Assembly: GCA_019751575.1 (NCBI GenBank)
Contig: JAIENF010000140.1
Span: 1-15,476, forward strand
Source: Burkholderiales bacterium
GTDB taxonomy: Bacteria > Pseudomonadota > Gammaproteobacteria > Burkholderiales > CAIKXV01
Length of the DNA: 15,476 bases
Reading direction: 5' to 3'
The notes beneath the pieces are model-generated. The model ran no database searches. It saw nothing but the letters and a program-made list of their open reading frames with translations, and was not told where the DNA came from. Positions 1 to 7,392 of the stretch are shown one piece after another; the first letter of the stretch is position 1; every line of letters starts with the position of its first letter. The position numbers were made by a program, and so were the translations under genes.

Positions 1-168
1 GGTGACAGGGTGCGTCTCACCGTCTCACTGCCGGTCCGCGCCGGCGCGCCGCCGGCCGCTCCCTGGCAGTTCGAAGGCCGGGTCGACGGCGAGTCGATGT
101 CCGGCATCGCACGCAACGACCGCGGTGTCGAGGCGCGCTGGCAGGCGCGCAGGACCGCCTCCCGATGA
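1..168 (+). CDS. C-terminal fragment of an exported methyltransferase-like paralog (M0), cut by the window start
   Basis: The window opens inside a reading frame whose last 55 codons run to the TGA at 166-168. The tail matches the end of the C-terminal beta-rich domain of the complete copies downstream: it has the pattern G-D-x-x-x-L/F-x-V, then a W-x-F-E-G-R-V-D-G-E-S-M-S-G segment equivalent to the F-A-G-K-V-N-G-D-Q-I-K-G segment of the copy at 2346-3245, and closes on W-Q-A-R-R-T like W-V-A-R-R-T there. The methyltransferase part lies upstream of the window and cannot be judged. This is a ninth member of the family, so the array extends beyond the left edge. The call rests on a short but well-aligned tail. 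Confidence 0.7.
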   Translation, partial: GDRVRLTVSLPVRAGAPPAAPWQFEGRVDGESMSGIARNDRGVEARWQARRTASR

Positions 169-387
169 GCACGGCATCCGTCAGGCCGGAAACCGGACCG
201 CATGCACTGCGTCGGCCGGATGTCACGTCTGGCGCGAGGCCCTCGCACGCACGTTCGACGGACTGACTTTCTGCGCGGTTGCAGGCAAACTGCGCTCCGC
301 GCACGGCGGGGCATGCTGCCCGGGACCGAAGACTTCGACCACGCGACACGACGAAACGACGACGAGAGTACGGGAAGCAGAGCGGAA

Positions 388-1380
388 ATGGCAGACGACC
401 AGGGGAACGGCAACGCAGCGCGGGTCAGTGGCATTGCAACGGCCGATCGAAGCCATGTCCCGCAGCGCCGGCGCGCGGCGTTCGCGGCCTGCGGCGCGGT
501 TCTGGCGGGGCTGCTCGCCGTTGCTGCGCCGGCCGCGGCACAGGAACGCTTCTCGCTCTACGTGCCGAGCCCGCAGAGCGTCGCCGAGGCGATGGCGAAG
601 ATGGCCAATGTCGGCAAGTCCGACGTGGTCGTCGACCTCGGCTCGGGCGACGGACGGATCGTGACCACCGCCGCCCGGCTCCATGGGGCACGGGGTTTCG
701 GCGTCGAGATCAACCCGGAACTGGTCGAACTGGCCTCGTCGCTGGCGAAGAAATCCGGTGTCGGCGACCGGGTGAGCTTCATCCACCAGAACGTCTTCGA
801 CACCGACCTGCGCAAGGCGACGGTGGTCAACATGTACCTGTTCCCGGAACTGATGCGCCTGCTCCGCCCGAAGCTGCTGAACGAACTGCAGCCGGGCACG
901 CGCATCGTCAGCCACGATTTCGGCCTGGGCACCTGGGAGCCCGACGAGCAGCTCACCTTCTTCGCGCCGGACAAGTTCGGTGGTGCCGGTGCCGATGCAC
1001 GGATCAGCCTGTGGATCGTGCCGGCGAAGATCGACGGTTACTGGAACTGGTCGCTGCCGGTGGGTGGCCAGTCGATGGCCTATGCGTCGATCGTCGAGCA
1101 GCGGTTCCAGGTCGGCGAGGGCATCGTCCGGGTCGGCAACCGACGCGGCACGTTCTCCGACCTCAGGCTGCGCGGGGACCAGATCTCGTTCGGGCTGCGC
1201 ATGACCCTCGACCCGGGCGTGTCCGTGATGCACGAGTTCAGGGGCACGGTGAAGGGTGGCACGATCGAGGGAACCGCCCGCGTCACCGCGGATGGCGGCA
1301 AGACGGTCGAGCTGCCATGGCGTGCAACCAGGAGCACCAGCACTACCTATTTCCAGCCCACCGGGCTGGCCGCAAAGTAA
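388..1380 (+). CDS. Exported class I SAM-dependent methyltransferase-like protein, copy M1
   Basis: The protein has 330 residues from the ATG at 388. Further upstream in-frame ATGs (for example 202) would add a long basic stretch ahead of the signal, so 388 is preferred although its ribosome site is weak. Residues 27-51 (R-R-R, then an Ala/Leu-rich core ending in A-A-A) form a signal peptide, with maturation probably just before Q-E-R-F-S-L. The methyltransferase fold follows: motif I at residues 83-90 (D-L-G-S-G-D-G-R), acidic end of strand 2 at E107, Y-L-F-P-E at 150-154, and S-H-D-F-G-L-G-T-W at 175-183. Residues from about 205 to 330 are the beta-rich tail domain. It combines the S-H-D-F segment seen in M7 and M8 with the L-F-P-E-L-M-R-L-L-R-P-K segment of M3 and M5, so it bridges the two subgroups. 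Substrate unknown. Confidence 0.85.
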   Translation: MADDQGNGNAARVSGIATADRSHVPQRRRAAFAACGAVLAGLLAVAAPAAAQERFSLYVPSPQSVAEAMAKMANVGKSDVVVDLGSGDGRIVTTAARLHGARGFGVEINPELVELASSLAKKSGVGDRVSFIHQNVFDTDLRKATVVNMYLFPELMRLLRPKLLNELQPGTRIVSHDFGLGTWEPDEQLTFFAPDKFGGAGADARISLWIVPAKIDGYWNWSLPVGGQSMAYASIVEQRFQVGEGIVRVGNRRGTFSDLRLRGDQISFGLRMTLDPGVSVMHEFRGTVKGGTIEGTARVTADGGKTVELPWRATRSTSTTYFQPTGLAAK

Positions 1381-1393
1381 CGATGGAGGCTAC

Positions 1394-2305
1394 ATGCGTC
1401 TGAATATCCTGCGGCGCGCCTGCGCCGCGCTCATCGCCGGCGCGCTGCTGCCGGCCCTCGCATTCGCGCAGGAGCAATGGTCGTTTCCCGCCGGCAGCAG
1501 CCCGTTCGTCATCGACCGGATGGTGAAGGTCGCGAACCTGCGCGATGGCGACGTGGTGGTCGACCTCGGTTCGTTCGACGGACGCATCGTGCTGGCCGCG
1601 GTACGCAGCAACCCGAAGGTGCGCGGCTGGGGCGTGGACATCGAGGCCAACCTGGTCGCCGCGGCGAACGAGACGGCCAGGAAGGAAGGGCTGGCCGACC
1701 GCGCGCAGTTCTACCACCGCAACGCGTTCGACGTCGACCTGCGCGAAGTGACGGTGATCAACATGTGGCTGTTCCGCAGCCTGACCCAGCTGCTGCGGCC
1801 GAAGATCCTCGCCGAGGCTCGGCCCGGTACCCGGGTGATCATCAACGGTGCGCTGATCGACAACGCGAACATGATGGGCAACTGGCAGCCCGACCGGGTC
1901 GATCGCGGCGACGGCTCGCAGAGCCCGATCTTCGTCTGGTTCGTGCCTGCGCGCGTGGAAGGTGCCTGGTCCTGGCAACTGCCGCTGGGTGGCGAAGGCC
2001 GTCAGTACGACGTGCTGCTGAGCCAGCAGTTCCAGAGGATCGAAGGGCATGCACGTGTCGGCAACCGCCGCGAATCGCTGACCGAGGCAGCCCTGCAGGG
2101 GGCGGACATCTCGTTTGCCCTCGAGGTGACTGTCGAGGGGGTCGGCCGGGCGCGCCATGCGTTCGCCGGCAGGGTCGAGGGCGACGAGATCCGCGGTTCG
2201 GTCACGGTCACGCCGGCCGATGGCAAGCCGCAGCAGCTGCCGTGGGTGGCGCGGCGCGGAACCTCCGCGTCCTGGTTCCGGCCGACCGGCGTCAACATCA
2301 AGTGA
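1394..2305 (+). CDS. Exported methyltransferase-like protein with altered motif I, copy M2
   Basis: The protein has 303 residues. The ATG at 1394 has a GGAGG at 1385-1389 four bases upstream and lies 13 bases after the M1 stop, so the pair is probably cotranscribed. Residues 1-25 form a signal peptide (L-R-R, then an Ala/Leu core, A-F-A before Q-E). Motif I reads D57-L-G-S-F-D-G-R64: the middle Gly of the SAM-binding loop is Phe61, a change that should crowd the cofactor pocket. The strand 2 acidic residue D82 is kept. After strand 4 the usual L-F-P-E is L-F-R-S, and the segment after strand 5 reads N-G-A-L-I-D-N instead of S-H-D-F. The beta-rich tail is intact (residues about 180-303). These losses suggest a non-catalytic or repurposed member. 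It shares several segments with M4 (R-N-A-F-D-V-D-L-R-E, N-R-R-E-S-L-T-E). Confidence 0.85.
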   Translation: MRLNILRRACAALIAGALLPALAFAQEQWSFPAGSSPFVIDRMVKVANLRDGDVVVDLGSFDGRIVLAAVRSNPKVRGWGVDIEANLVAAANETARKEGLADRAQFYHRNAFDVDLREVTVINMWLFRSLTQLLRPKILAEARPGTRVIINGALIDNANMMGNWQPDRVDRGDGSQSPIFVWFVPARVEGAWSWQLPLGGEGRQYDVLLSQQFQRIEGHARVGNRRESLTEAALQGADISFALEVTVEGVGRARHAFAGRVEGDEIRGSVTVTPADGKPQQLPWVARRGTSASWFRPTGVNIK

Positions 2306-2345
2306 AGCACGTTCCTGGACTGGCAGAGGCTCCCCGAGGATGAAC

Positions 2346-3245
2346 ATGAACCCTGGTTTTTCGATGACGTACGCAACCCGCGCGCTGGTCGGCGCTTCGA
2401 TGGTTTTCTTCTGTGCCGCGAGCGCCCAGGCGCAGGAACGGTTCTCGCTCTTCGTGCCGAGCGCGCAGCCCACGGTCGAGCGGATGGTCAAGCTCGCCCG
2501 CATCCAGGACAACGACGTGGTGGTCGACCTGGGCTCGGGTGATGGCCGCATCGTGCTGACCGCCGCGCGCGACAATCCCAAGGTGCGCGGCTGGGGCGTC
2601 GACATCAACGAGACGCTGGTGCGCCAGTCGAACGAGGCGGCCAAGAAGCAGGGCGTCGCCGACCGCGTGCAGTTCTACCATCGCAACGTGTTCGACGCAG
2701 ACATCCGCGACGTCACCGTGATCAACATGTGGCTGTTCCCGGAACTCATGCGCCTGCTGCGGCCGAAGATCCTCGCCGAGGCGCGGCCCGGCACCCGCGT
2801 GCTGACCCACCTGTTCGACATGGGGTCGTGGCAGGCCGACGAGTGGGACAAGGAATCCGGTTCCTCGGTCGGCCTCTGGATCGTTCCGGCCCGGGTCGAG
2901 GGCTTCTGGTCGTGGCAGTACACGCTGAACGGCATCCCGTTCACCCATGATGCGATCCTCGAGCAGCGGTTCCAGATGGCCGAGGGCGTGACCCGGGCCG
3001 GCAACCGGCGCGGCATCCTGCAGAACGTCCGGCTGCGCGGGGAAGACTTCTCGTTCTCGGTCGAGATGACGCTCGATGGCGTCGGCCTCACCCGCCACGA
3101 TTTCGCCGGCAAGGTCAACGGCGACCAGATCAAGGGCACGGTGAAGGTCTCGATGCCCGATGGCAAGAATGTCGACCTGCCGTGGGTCGCACGGCGCACC
3201 ACCAGCACCGCCTACTTCCGTCCGACGGGGGTCGAGACGAAGTAG
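2346..3245 (+). CDS. Exported class I SAM-dependent methyltransferase-like protein, copy M3
   Basis: The protein has 299 residues from the ATG at 2346. An ATG six bases earlier (2340) touches the GAGG at 2336-2339, so the second ATG, six bases past that site, is the better start. The signal peptide (residues 1-29) lacks a twin-arginine motif and looks like a Sec signal ending A-S-A-Q-A before Q-E-R-F. Motif I is complete at 61-68 (D-L-G-S-G-D-G-R), the strand 2 acid is D86, and F-P-E is at 131-133. The segment after strand 5 is T-H-L-F-D-M-G-S-W (154-162), a variant of the S-H-D-F motif. The tail domain covers about 175-299 and ends F-R-P-T-G, as in M2, M4 and M5. It follows M2 by 40 bases. 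Catalysis is plausible by motif, but the substrate and the periplasmic cofactor source are unknown. Confidence 0.85.
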   Translation: MNPGFSMTYATRALVGASMVFFCAASAQAQERFSLFVPSAQPTVERMVKLARIQDNDVVVDLGSGDGRIVLTAARDNPKVRGWGVDINETLVRQSNEAAKKQGVADRVQFYHRNVFDADIRDVTVINMWLFPELMRLLRPKILAEARPGTRVLTHLFDMGSWQADEWDKESGSSVGLWIVPARVEGFWSWQYTLNGIPFTHDAILEQRFQMAEGVTRAGNRRGILQNVRLRGEDFSFSVEMTLDGVGLTRHDFAGKVNGDQIKGTVKVSMPDGKNVDLPWVARRTTSTAYFRPTGVETK

Positions 3246-3291
3246 CCGGGAACGCCGGCGGGCCGGGGGGCCGGGCCGCGGGCACACAGCG

Positions 3292-3324
3292 CCACGCCGG
3301 GCGCCGCATCGGGCCGGGCGTGGC
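3292..3324. repeat. Inverted repeat between copies M3 and M4
   Basis: The 108-base gap between M3 and M4 is very GC-rich and contains an 8-bp inverted repeat, GCCACGCC at 3292-3299 and GGCGTGGC at 3317-3324. No T-tract follows, so it is not a normal intrinsic terminator. It could be a transcript hairpin that changes the ratio of upstream to downstream messages, or chance in GC-rich DNA. Confidence 0.3.
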
Positions 3325-3353
3325 AACAGGGAACAAGGGTTCAGGGAGAACAC

Positions 3354-4277
3354 ATGGAACAGCAATCGCGTCGCAGCTTCATCGCCGGGGCAGCCGCTGC
3401 CGGCCTGGTCGCAGGTGCATTCGGATCCATCCGGGCCGCGCATGCGCAGGAGTACGCCACGCCGTTCGGGCCGAGCAGCCAGGACGCGGTGAACCGCATG
3501 ATCAAGCTCGCCGCGCTGAAGGACGGCGACGTGGTCGCCGACCTCGGCTCGGGCAACGGGCAGATCATCATCGCCGCGGTGAAGAGCAACCCGAAGGTGC
3601 GCGGCTGGGGCGTCGACCTGCAGGAATGGCTGGTGAAGACCGCCACCGAAGAGGCGGCCAAGCAGGGTGTGTCGGACCGCGCGCAGTTCAGCCAGCGCAA
3701 CGCGTTCGACGTCGACCTGCGCGAGGCGAGCGTGATCAACATGTGGCTGTTCGCCAACCTGACCCGCCTGCTGCAGCCGAAGATCCTCGCCGAGGCCAGG
3801 CCCGGCACGCGGGTGATCGTCAACGGGCAGCTGATCGGCACCGAGAACATCCTCGGGCTGTGGCAGCCCGACCAGATCGACCGCGAAGGTTCGAGTCCGA
3901 TCATGTTGTGGATCGTTCCGGCGCGCGTGCAGGGCTTCTGGACCTGGGACCTGCCGCTCGGTGGCACGACCCAGACCTATGACGTGATCATGAACCAGGC
4001 CTTCCAGCAGGCCGAGGGCTTCGCCCGCGTCGGCAACCGCCGCGAAAGCCTGACCGAAGTGAAGCTGCGTGGCGAGGACCTCTCGTTCGTGTTCGACATG
4101 ACGCTGACCGGCGTCGGCCGTACCAAGCACGAGTTCTCCGGCAAGGTGAACGGGGACACGATCAAGGGCACGGTGAAGGTCTCGATGGCCGAGTCCAAGC
4201 CGATGGAACTGCCGTGGATCGCGCGCCGCGTCGCCAAGAGCGGATGGTTCCGCCCGACCGGCATCGACCTCAAGTAA
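3354..4277 (+). CDS. Tat-exported methyltransferase-like protein with altered motif I, copy M4
   Basis: The protein has 307 residues. The ATG at 3354 has AGGGAG at 3343-3348 five bases upstream. The signal peptide is a clear twin-arginine type: S-R-R-S-F-I at residues 5-10, an Ala/Gly-rich core, and A-H-A before Q-E. Motif I reads D63-L-G-S-G-N-G-Q70, so the second Asp and the Arg of the family motif are replaced by Asn68 and Gln70; D88 ends strand 2. The L-F-P-E found in canonical copies is L-F-A-N (132-135), and the post-strand-5 segment is N-G-Q-L-I-G-T-E-N followed by L-W-Q-P-D-Q-I-D-R. These match M2 rather than its immediate neighbours. The tail domain (about 183-307) is intact and ends W-F-R-P-T-G. 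It is probably not a normal methyltransferase, and may be a ligand-binding or partner subunit. Confidence 0.87.
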   Translation: MEQQSRRSFIAGAAAAGLVAGAFGSIRAAHAQEYATPFGPSSQDAVNRMIKLAALKDGDVVADLGSGNGQIIIAAVKSNPKVRGWGVDLQEWLVKTATEEAAKQGVSDRAQFSQRNAFDVDLREASVINMWLFANLTRLLQPKILAEARPGTRVIVNGQLIGTENILGLWQPDQIDREGSSPIMLWIVPARVQGFWTWDLPLGGTTQTYDVIMNQAFQQAEGFARVGNRRESLTEVKLRGEDLSFVFDMTLTGVGRTKHEFSGKVNGDTIKGTVKVSMAESKPMELPWIARRVAKSGWFRPTGIDLK

Positions 4278-4280
4278 CCG

Positions 4281-5240
4281 ATGCGCATCCTCCGGATTCC
4301 TCCCCTCGGCACCCGTCCCGGCCACCGGCAGTTGCCGGATGCCGGATCGCCCGTTTCGCTGTCGCGTCGCGACTGCCTGGCACTGCTGGCCGGATCGGCA
4401 TTGCTGCCCTCGACCGCATCTGCACAGGAGCGTTTCTCGCTGTTCGTCGGCAGCCCGCAGTTCACCGTCGATCGCATGGTCAAGATGGCGCAGCTGCGCG
4501 ACGACGATGTGGTCGTGGACCTCGGTTCGGGCGACGGGCGCATCGTGCTCAGCGCGCTGAAGGCCAACCCGAAGGTCCGCGGCTGGGGTGTCGACATCAA
4601 CCCGACGCTGGTCGCGGAGGCAACGGCAAACGCGAAGGCGCAGGGCCTTGCCGATCGCGCGGAGTTCTTCCACCGGAACGTGTTCGACGCCGACATCAGC
4701 AAGGTGACGGTGATCATGATGTGGCTGTTCCCGGAGCTGATGCGCCTGCTGCGGCCCAAGCTGCTTGCGGAGGCACGGCCCGGCACGCGCGTGGTGTCGA
4801 ACGGCTTCGAGATGCCTGGCTGGGAGCCCGACTTCACCGACACCGACGGTGGTCGCGTGCTGGTCTGGATCGTCCCGGCACGGGTGCAGGGCTTCTGGAA
4901 CTGGGAGCTGCCGGTCACCGGCGGCGCGCAGCGCTACGAGGCCATGTTCGAGCAGCGGATCCAGATGGCCGAGGGCATCTGCCGGGTCGGCAACCGCCGC
5001 GGCGTGTTCACCGAGGTCAGGCTGCGTGGCGAAGACCTGTCCTTCGCGATGGACATCACGCTGGACAAGGTCGGGCTCACCCGGCAGGAGTTTTCCGGCA
5101 AGGTGCGCGGCGACCGCATCGACGGCAGCGTGAGGGTCCTCTTTCGCGACGATCCGGACCTCAAGGCAGTCACCTACCCGTGGCAGGCCGAACGTGCCCG
5201 CACCACGGCCTTCTTCCGACCCACCGGACTCGACAAATGA
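4281..5240 (+). CDS. Tat-exported class I SAM-dependent methyltransferase-like protein, copy M5
   Basis: The protein has 319 residues from the ATG at 4281, three bases after the M4 stop. No strong ribosome site is visible, so translation probably depends on M4. A TTG at 4332 is a possible shorter start. Residues 26-48 carry a twin-arginine signal (L-S-R-R-D-C-L-A-L-L-A-G, core, A-S-A) before Q-E-R-F-S-L-F. Motif I is complete at 80-87 (D-L-G-S-G-D-G-R), D105 ends strand 2, and F-P-E is at 150-152. After strand 5 the sequence is S-N-G-F-E-M-P-G-W, without the His-Asp pair of M1, M6, M7 and M8. The tail domain spans about 193-319. It shares R-N-V-F-D-A-D-I and the whole L-F-P-E-L-M-R-L-L-R-P-K stretch with M3, its likely duplication partner. 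The function is inferred only from the fold. Confidence 0.86.
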   Translation: MRILRIPPLGTRPGHRQLPDAGSPVSLSRRDCLALLAGSALLPSTASAQERFSLFVGSPQFTVDRMVKMAQLRDDDVVVDLGSGDGRIVLSALKANPKVRGWGVDINPTLVAEATANAKAQGLADRAEFFHRNVFDADISKVTVIMMWLFPELMRLLRPKLLAEARPGTRVVSNGFEMPGWEPDFTDTDGGRVLVWIVPARVQGFWNWELPVTGGAQRYEAMFEQRIQMAEGICRVGNRRGVFTEVRLRGEDLSFAMDITLDKVGLTRQEFSGKVRGDRIDGSVRVLFRDDPDLKAVTYPWQAERARTTAFFRPTGLDK

Positions 5241-6229
5241 ACGCTTGCGATCCCCTGTCCGCCCCGACTTCGGCGGTCTTCCCTGCGGGACGCCGCAGGA
5301 TGCTGCAGGCGCTGGGTGCCGGCGCCGGTTGTGCCGCGCTGGCCCCGGCCCTGCTCGCGCAGCCCGCGGCGCGCGAGGCGTTCGTGGTCCGCTTCGATTC
5401 CTCGCCCTACGTCCCGACGCCCCAGAAGGTGGTCGACGAGATGCTGCGCATGGGACGCGTCAGCGTGAAGGATTTCGTGGTCGACCTCGGCTCGGGCGAT
5501 GGCCGCATCATCATCACGGCCGCGCAGCGCATGGGCATCCGCGGCTTCGGCGTCGACCTCGATCCGGAGCTGGTGCGCCATGCGAATGCCGCGGCGAAGC
5601 AGGCCGGGGTCTCCGACCGTGTCCAGTTCTTCCAGCGCGACATCTTCAAGACCGACCTGGCCAAGGCCGATGTCGTCACCATGTACCTGCTGCCGGAAGT
5701 GAACATGATGGCCCGCCCCAAACTGCTGGCCGAGTTGCGGCCCGGGTCGCGGGTGGTCACCCATGATTACCACTTCGAAGACTGGCTGCCCGATGATCGC
5801 ATCAAGCTCGACGTGCCCGAGAAGAAGGTCGGCACGCCGGGCCTCGCCTACGTGTACATGTGGATCATTCCCGGCCAGGGCGGCGGCCGCTGGCAGGGCA
5901 AGATGCCGGTCGCCGGCGGAGAGGTGCTGCCGGTCGAACTCGACCTCGAGCAGCGTTTCCAGCTGCTCACCGGCAGTGTCACGCTCGGCGGGCGGCCGGC
6001 GACCCTGGCGTTCGCCGAGATGGTCGGCAACGACATCAACGTGATCTTCAACGCGGAGGTGGGTGGCAAGCAGGTGCGCCACGAGATCCTCGCGGCGACC
6101 CGCGGCGACCAGGCGACGGGGACGGTGCGGGTGGGCAGCGACAAGCCGGCGCTGCTGCCGGGGCAGGTCGTGCTTTCGCGGAGCGTGGTGCGGCCGGCGA
6201 ATTTCGGCCCGGCCGTGCCGGTGAAGTGA
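5237..6229 (+). CDS. Tat-exported class I SAM-dependent methyltransferase-like protein, copy M6
   Basis: The protein has 330 residues. The ATG at 5237 overlaps the M5 stop by four bases (ATGA), which indicates translational coupling. Residues 19-45 form a twin-arginine type signal (G-R-R-R-M-L-Q-A-L-G, then an Ala-rich core). The mature part starts near the family hallmark P-Y-V-P-T-P (57-62). Motif I is at 83-90 (D-L-G-S-G-D-G-R), D107 ends strand 2, Q-R-D-I-F at 133-137 supplies the acidic residue after strand 3, Y-L-L-P-E is at 150-154, and T-H-D-Y-H-F-E-D-W at 175-183. These are the FAM173-like hallmarks and make this the most canonical copy of the left array. The tail (about 205-330) is more divergent from M1-M5 and closes without the F-R-P-T-G ending. 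It is probably the last gene of the array transcript. Confidence 0.87.
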   Translation: MNACDPLSAPTSAVFPAGRRRMLQALGAGAGCAALAPALLAQPAAREAFVVRFDSSPYVPTPQKVVDEMLRMGRVSVKDFVVDLGSGDGRIIITAAQRMGIRGFGVDLDPELVRHANAAAKQAGVSDRVQFFQRDIFKTDLAKADVVTMYLLPEVNMMARPKLLAELRPGSRVVTHDYHFEDWLPDDRIKLDVPEKKVGTPGLAYVYMWIIPGQGGGRWQGKMPVAGGEVLPVELDLEQRFQLLTGSVTLGGRPATLAFAEMVGNDINVIFNAEVGGKQVRHEILAATRGDQATGTVRVGSDKPALLPGQVVLSRSVVRPANFGPAVPVK

Positions 6230-6359
6230 AGTAAACTCACGGCCGGCCGAGAGGCCCTCATCGCGGATGGAACCGAGAGTCCGCCGCGCATCGCATACCG
6301 CCCTGCGTCCGTTGCCCGTCCCGGCCGGCAGGTTTCAGGGCACACAGGAGGAGCAGCAC

Positions 6360-7361
6360 ATGAAACACCGTACGCCACGCGCGCAGTCCGCCATGCTGTC
6401 GATGTCCGCGCTGTCGCTGGCCCTCGTGGCGGCGATGCCCGGCCAGTTGCTGGCGCAGGCCTACCCGGCCAAGCCGATCCGCATGATCGTGCCTTTCCCG
6501 CCGGGCGGAAACACCGACATCATCGCGCGCGGCGTCGCCACGCGCATGCAGGAAATCCTCGGGCAGACCTTCGTCATCGAGAATCGCGGCGGTGCCGGCA
6601 GCACGATCGGCACCGAGGTGCTGGCCCGGGCGCCGGCGGATGGCTACGTGGTCGGCTTCGTGTCCTCGGCGCATGTGTTCAATGCGGCGATCCTGCCGAA
6701 GCTGCCGTACGACAGCATCAAGGATTTCACCATGCTCGGCGTCGCCGCAGACGTGCCGACGATGATCGTCGCGCATCCGTCGCTGCCGGTGAAGAACGTG
6801 CGCGACCTGGTCGCGCTGGCGCGCAAGAACCCGGGCAAGCTCAACTATGCCTCTTCGGGTGCCGGTACCGTCGGACACCTCGCGATGGAACTGCTGAGCT
6901 CGATGAACGGCGGCAGCTATGTGCACGTGCCCTACAAGGGTTCCGGCCAGGCGATCACCGACGTCGTCGGTGGCTACGTGGTGCTGATGGCGGCATCGAT
7001 GCCGGTGTTCGTGTCGCATGTGCAGGCCGGCAAGCTGCGGCCCCTGGGCGTCACGAGCGCCAAGCGGTCGCGGGCGCTGCCCGACGTGCCGACCATCGCC
7101 GAGCAGGGCTTCCCGGGCTACGAAGTCTCGTCCGGCTTCGGCATGCTGGCACCCGCGAACGTGCCTGCCATGGTGGTGAAGACCATCAACAGCGCGCTGG
7201 TCAAGGCCATCCAGGATCCGACGGTGCGTGACCGGCTGTCGAGCCAGGGCGCGGAGCCGGTGGGCTCGACGCCGGAACAGCATGACCAGCTGGTGCGCAG
7301 CGAGATCGCCCGCTGGACCAAGATCGTCAAGCAGGTAGGCATCAAGGTCGACGGCAGCTGA
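6360..7361 (+). CDS. Bug/TctC-family periplasmic solute-binding protein (tripartite tricarboxylate transporter type)
   Basis: The protein has 333 residues from the ATG at 6360, which has a strong AGGAGG (6346-6351) eight bases upstream. In-frame codons before it (from 6267) look like leader. Residues 1-33 are a Sec signal peptide ending L-L-A-Q-A. Hallmarks of the Bug family are visible: Y-P-A-K-P-I-R-M-I-V-P-F-P-P-G-G at 35-50, I-E-N-R-G-G-A-G-S-T-I-G at 73-84, and the ligand-loop region P-Y-K-G-S-G-Q-A-I-T-D at 191-201. The length is typical of the family. Such proteins bind small carboxylates or similar solutes in the periplasm and pass them to TctA/TctB membrane subunits. No TctA or TctB is in the window, so it is an orphan here. 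It begins 130 bases after M6 and is followed closely by a small membrane protein. Ligand cannot be read from the sequence. Confidence 0.93.
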   Translation: MKHRTPRAQSAMLSMSALSLALVAAMPGQLLAQAYPAKPIRMIVPFPPGGNTDIIARGVATRMQEILGQTFVIENRGGAGSTIGTEVLARAPADGYVVGFVSSAHVFNAAILPKLPYDSIKDFTMLGVAADVPTMIVAHPSLPVKNVRDLVALARKNPGKLNYASSGAGTVGHLAMELLSSMNGGSYVHVPYKGSGQAITDVVGGYVVLMAASMPVFVSHVQAGKLRPLGVTSAKRSRALPDVPTIAEQGFPGYEVSSGFGMLAPANVPAMVVKTINSALVKAIQDPTVRDRLSSQGAEPVGSTPEQHDQLVRSEIARWTKIVKQVGIKVDGS

Positions 7362-7392
7362 TGCCGGGCCGCTGCGCACGCGGGGGCGGCCG

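Noticed and set aside
2..664. A 220-codon + strand frame at the window start.
   Set aside because: It overlaps the M0 tail and M1 in another frame and has Arg/Ser/Ala-rich shadow composition. The frame ending at 168 matches the family tail instead.
2298..4673. A 791-codon open frame on the minus strand across M3 and M4, and similar long minus-strand frames elsewhere (for example 11320-14061).
   Set aside because: They are complementary shadows of GC-rich + strand genes, rich in Arg, His, Asp and Gln with no family motif, while the + strand frames have clear motifs, signals and ribosome sites.
4214..5236. Upstream extension of the M6 frame, giving a 671-codon open frame and an apparent fusion protein.
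   Set aside because: It runs out of frame through M5, has low-complexity Arg/Ala-rich translation, and the real M6 start is fixed by the ATGA overlap at 5237 and the Tat signal.
388..6229. Regular recurrence of similar sequence, considered as a DNA repeat array or CRISPR-like structure.
   Set aside because: The period is gene-sized, about 1 kb, and similarity follows protein motifs. There are no short identical repeats with unique spacers.
6230..6359. Possible promoter or terminator between M6 and the solute-binding protein.
   Set aside because: TAAACT at 6232-6237 is a fair -10 but no -35 lies at the right distance, and the GGCC repeats nearby do not make a stable stem with a T-tract.
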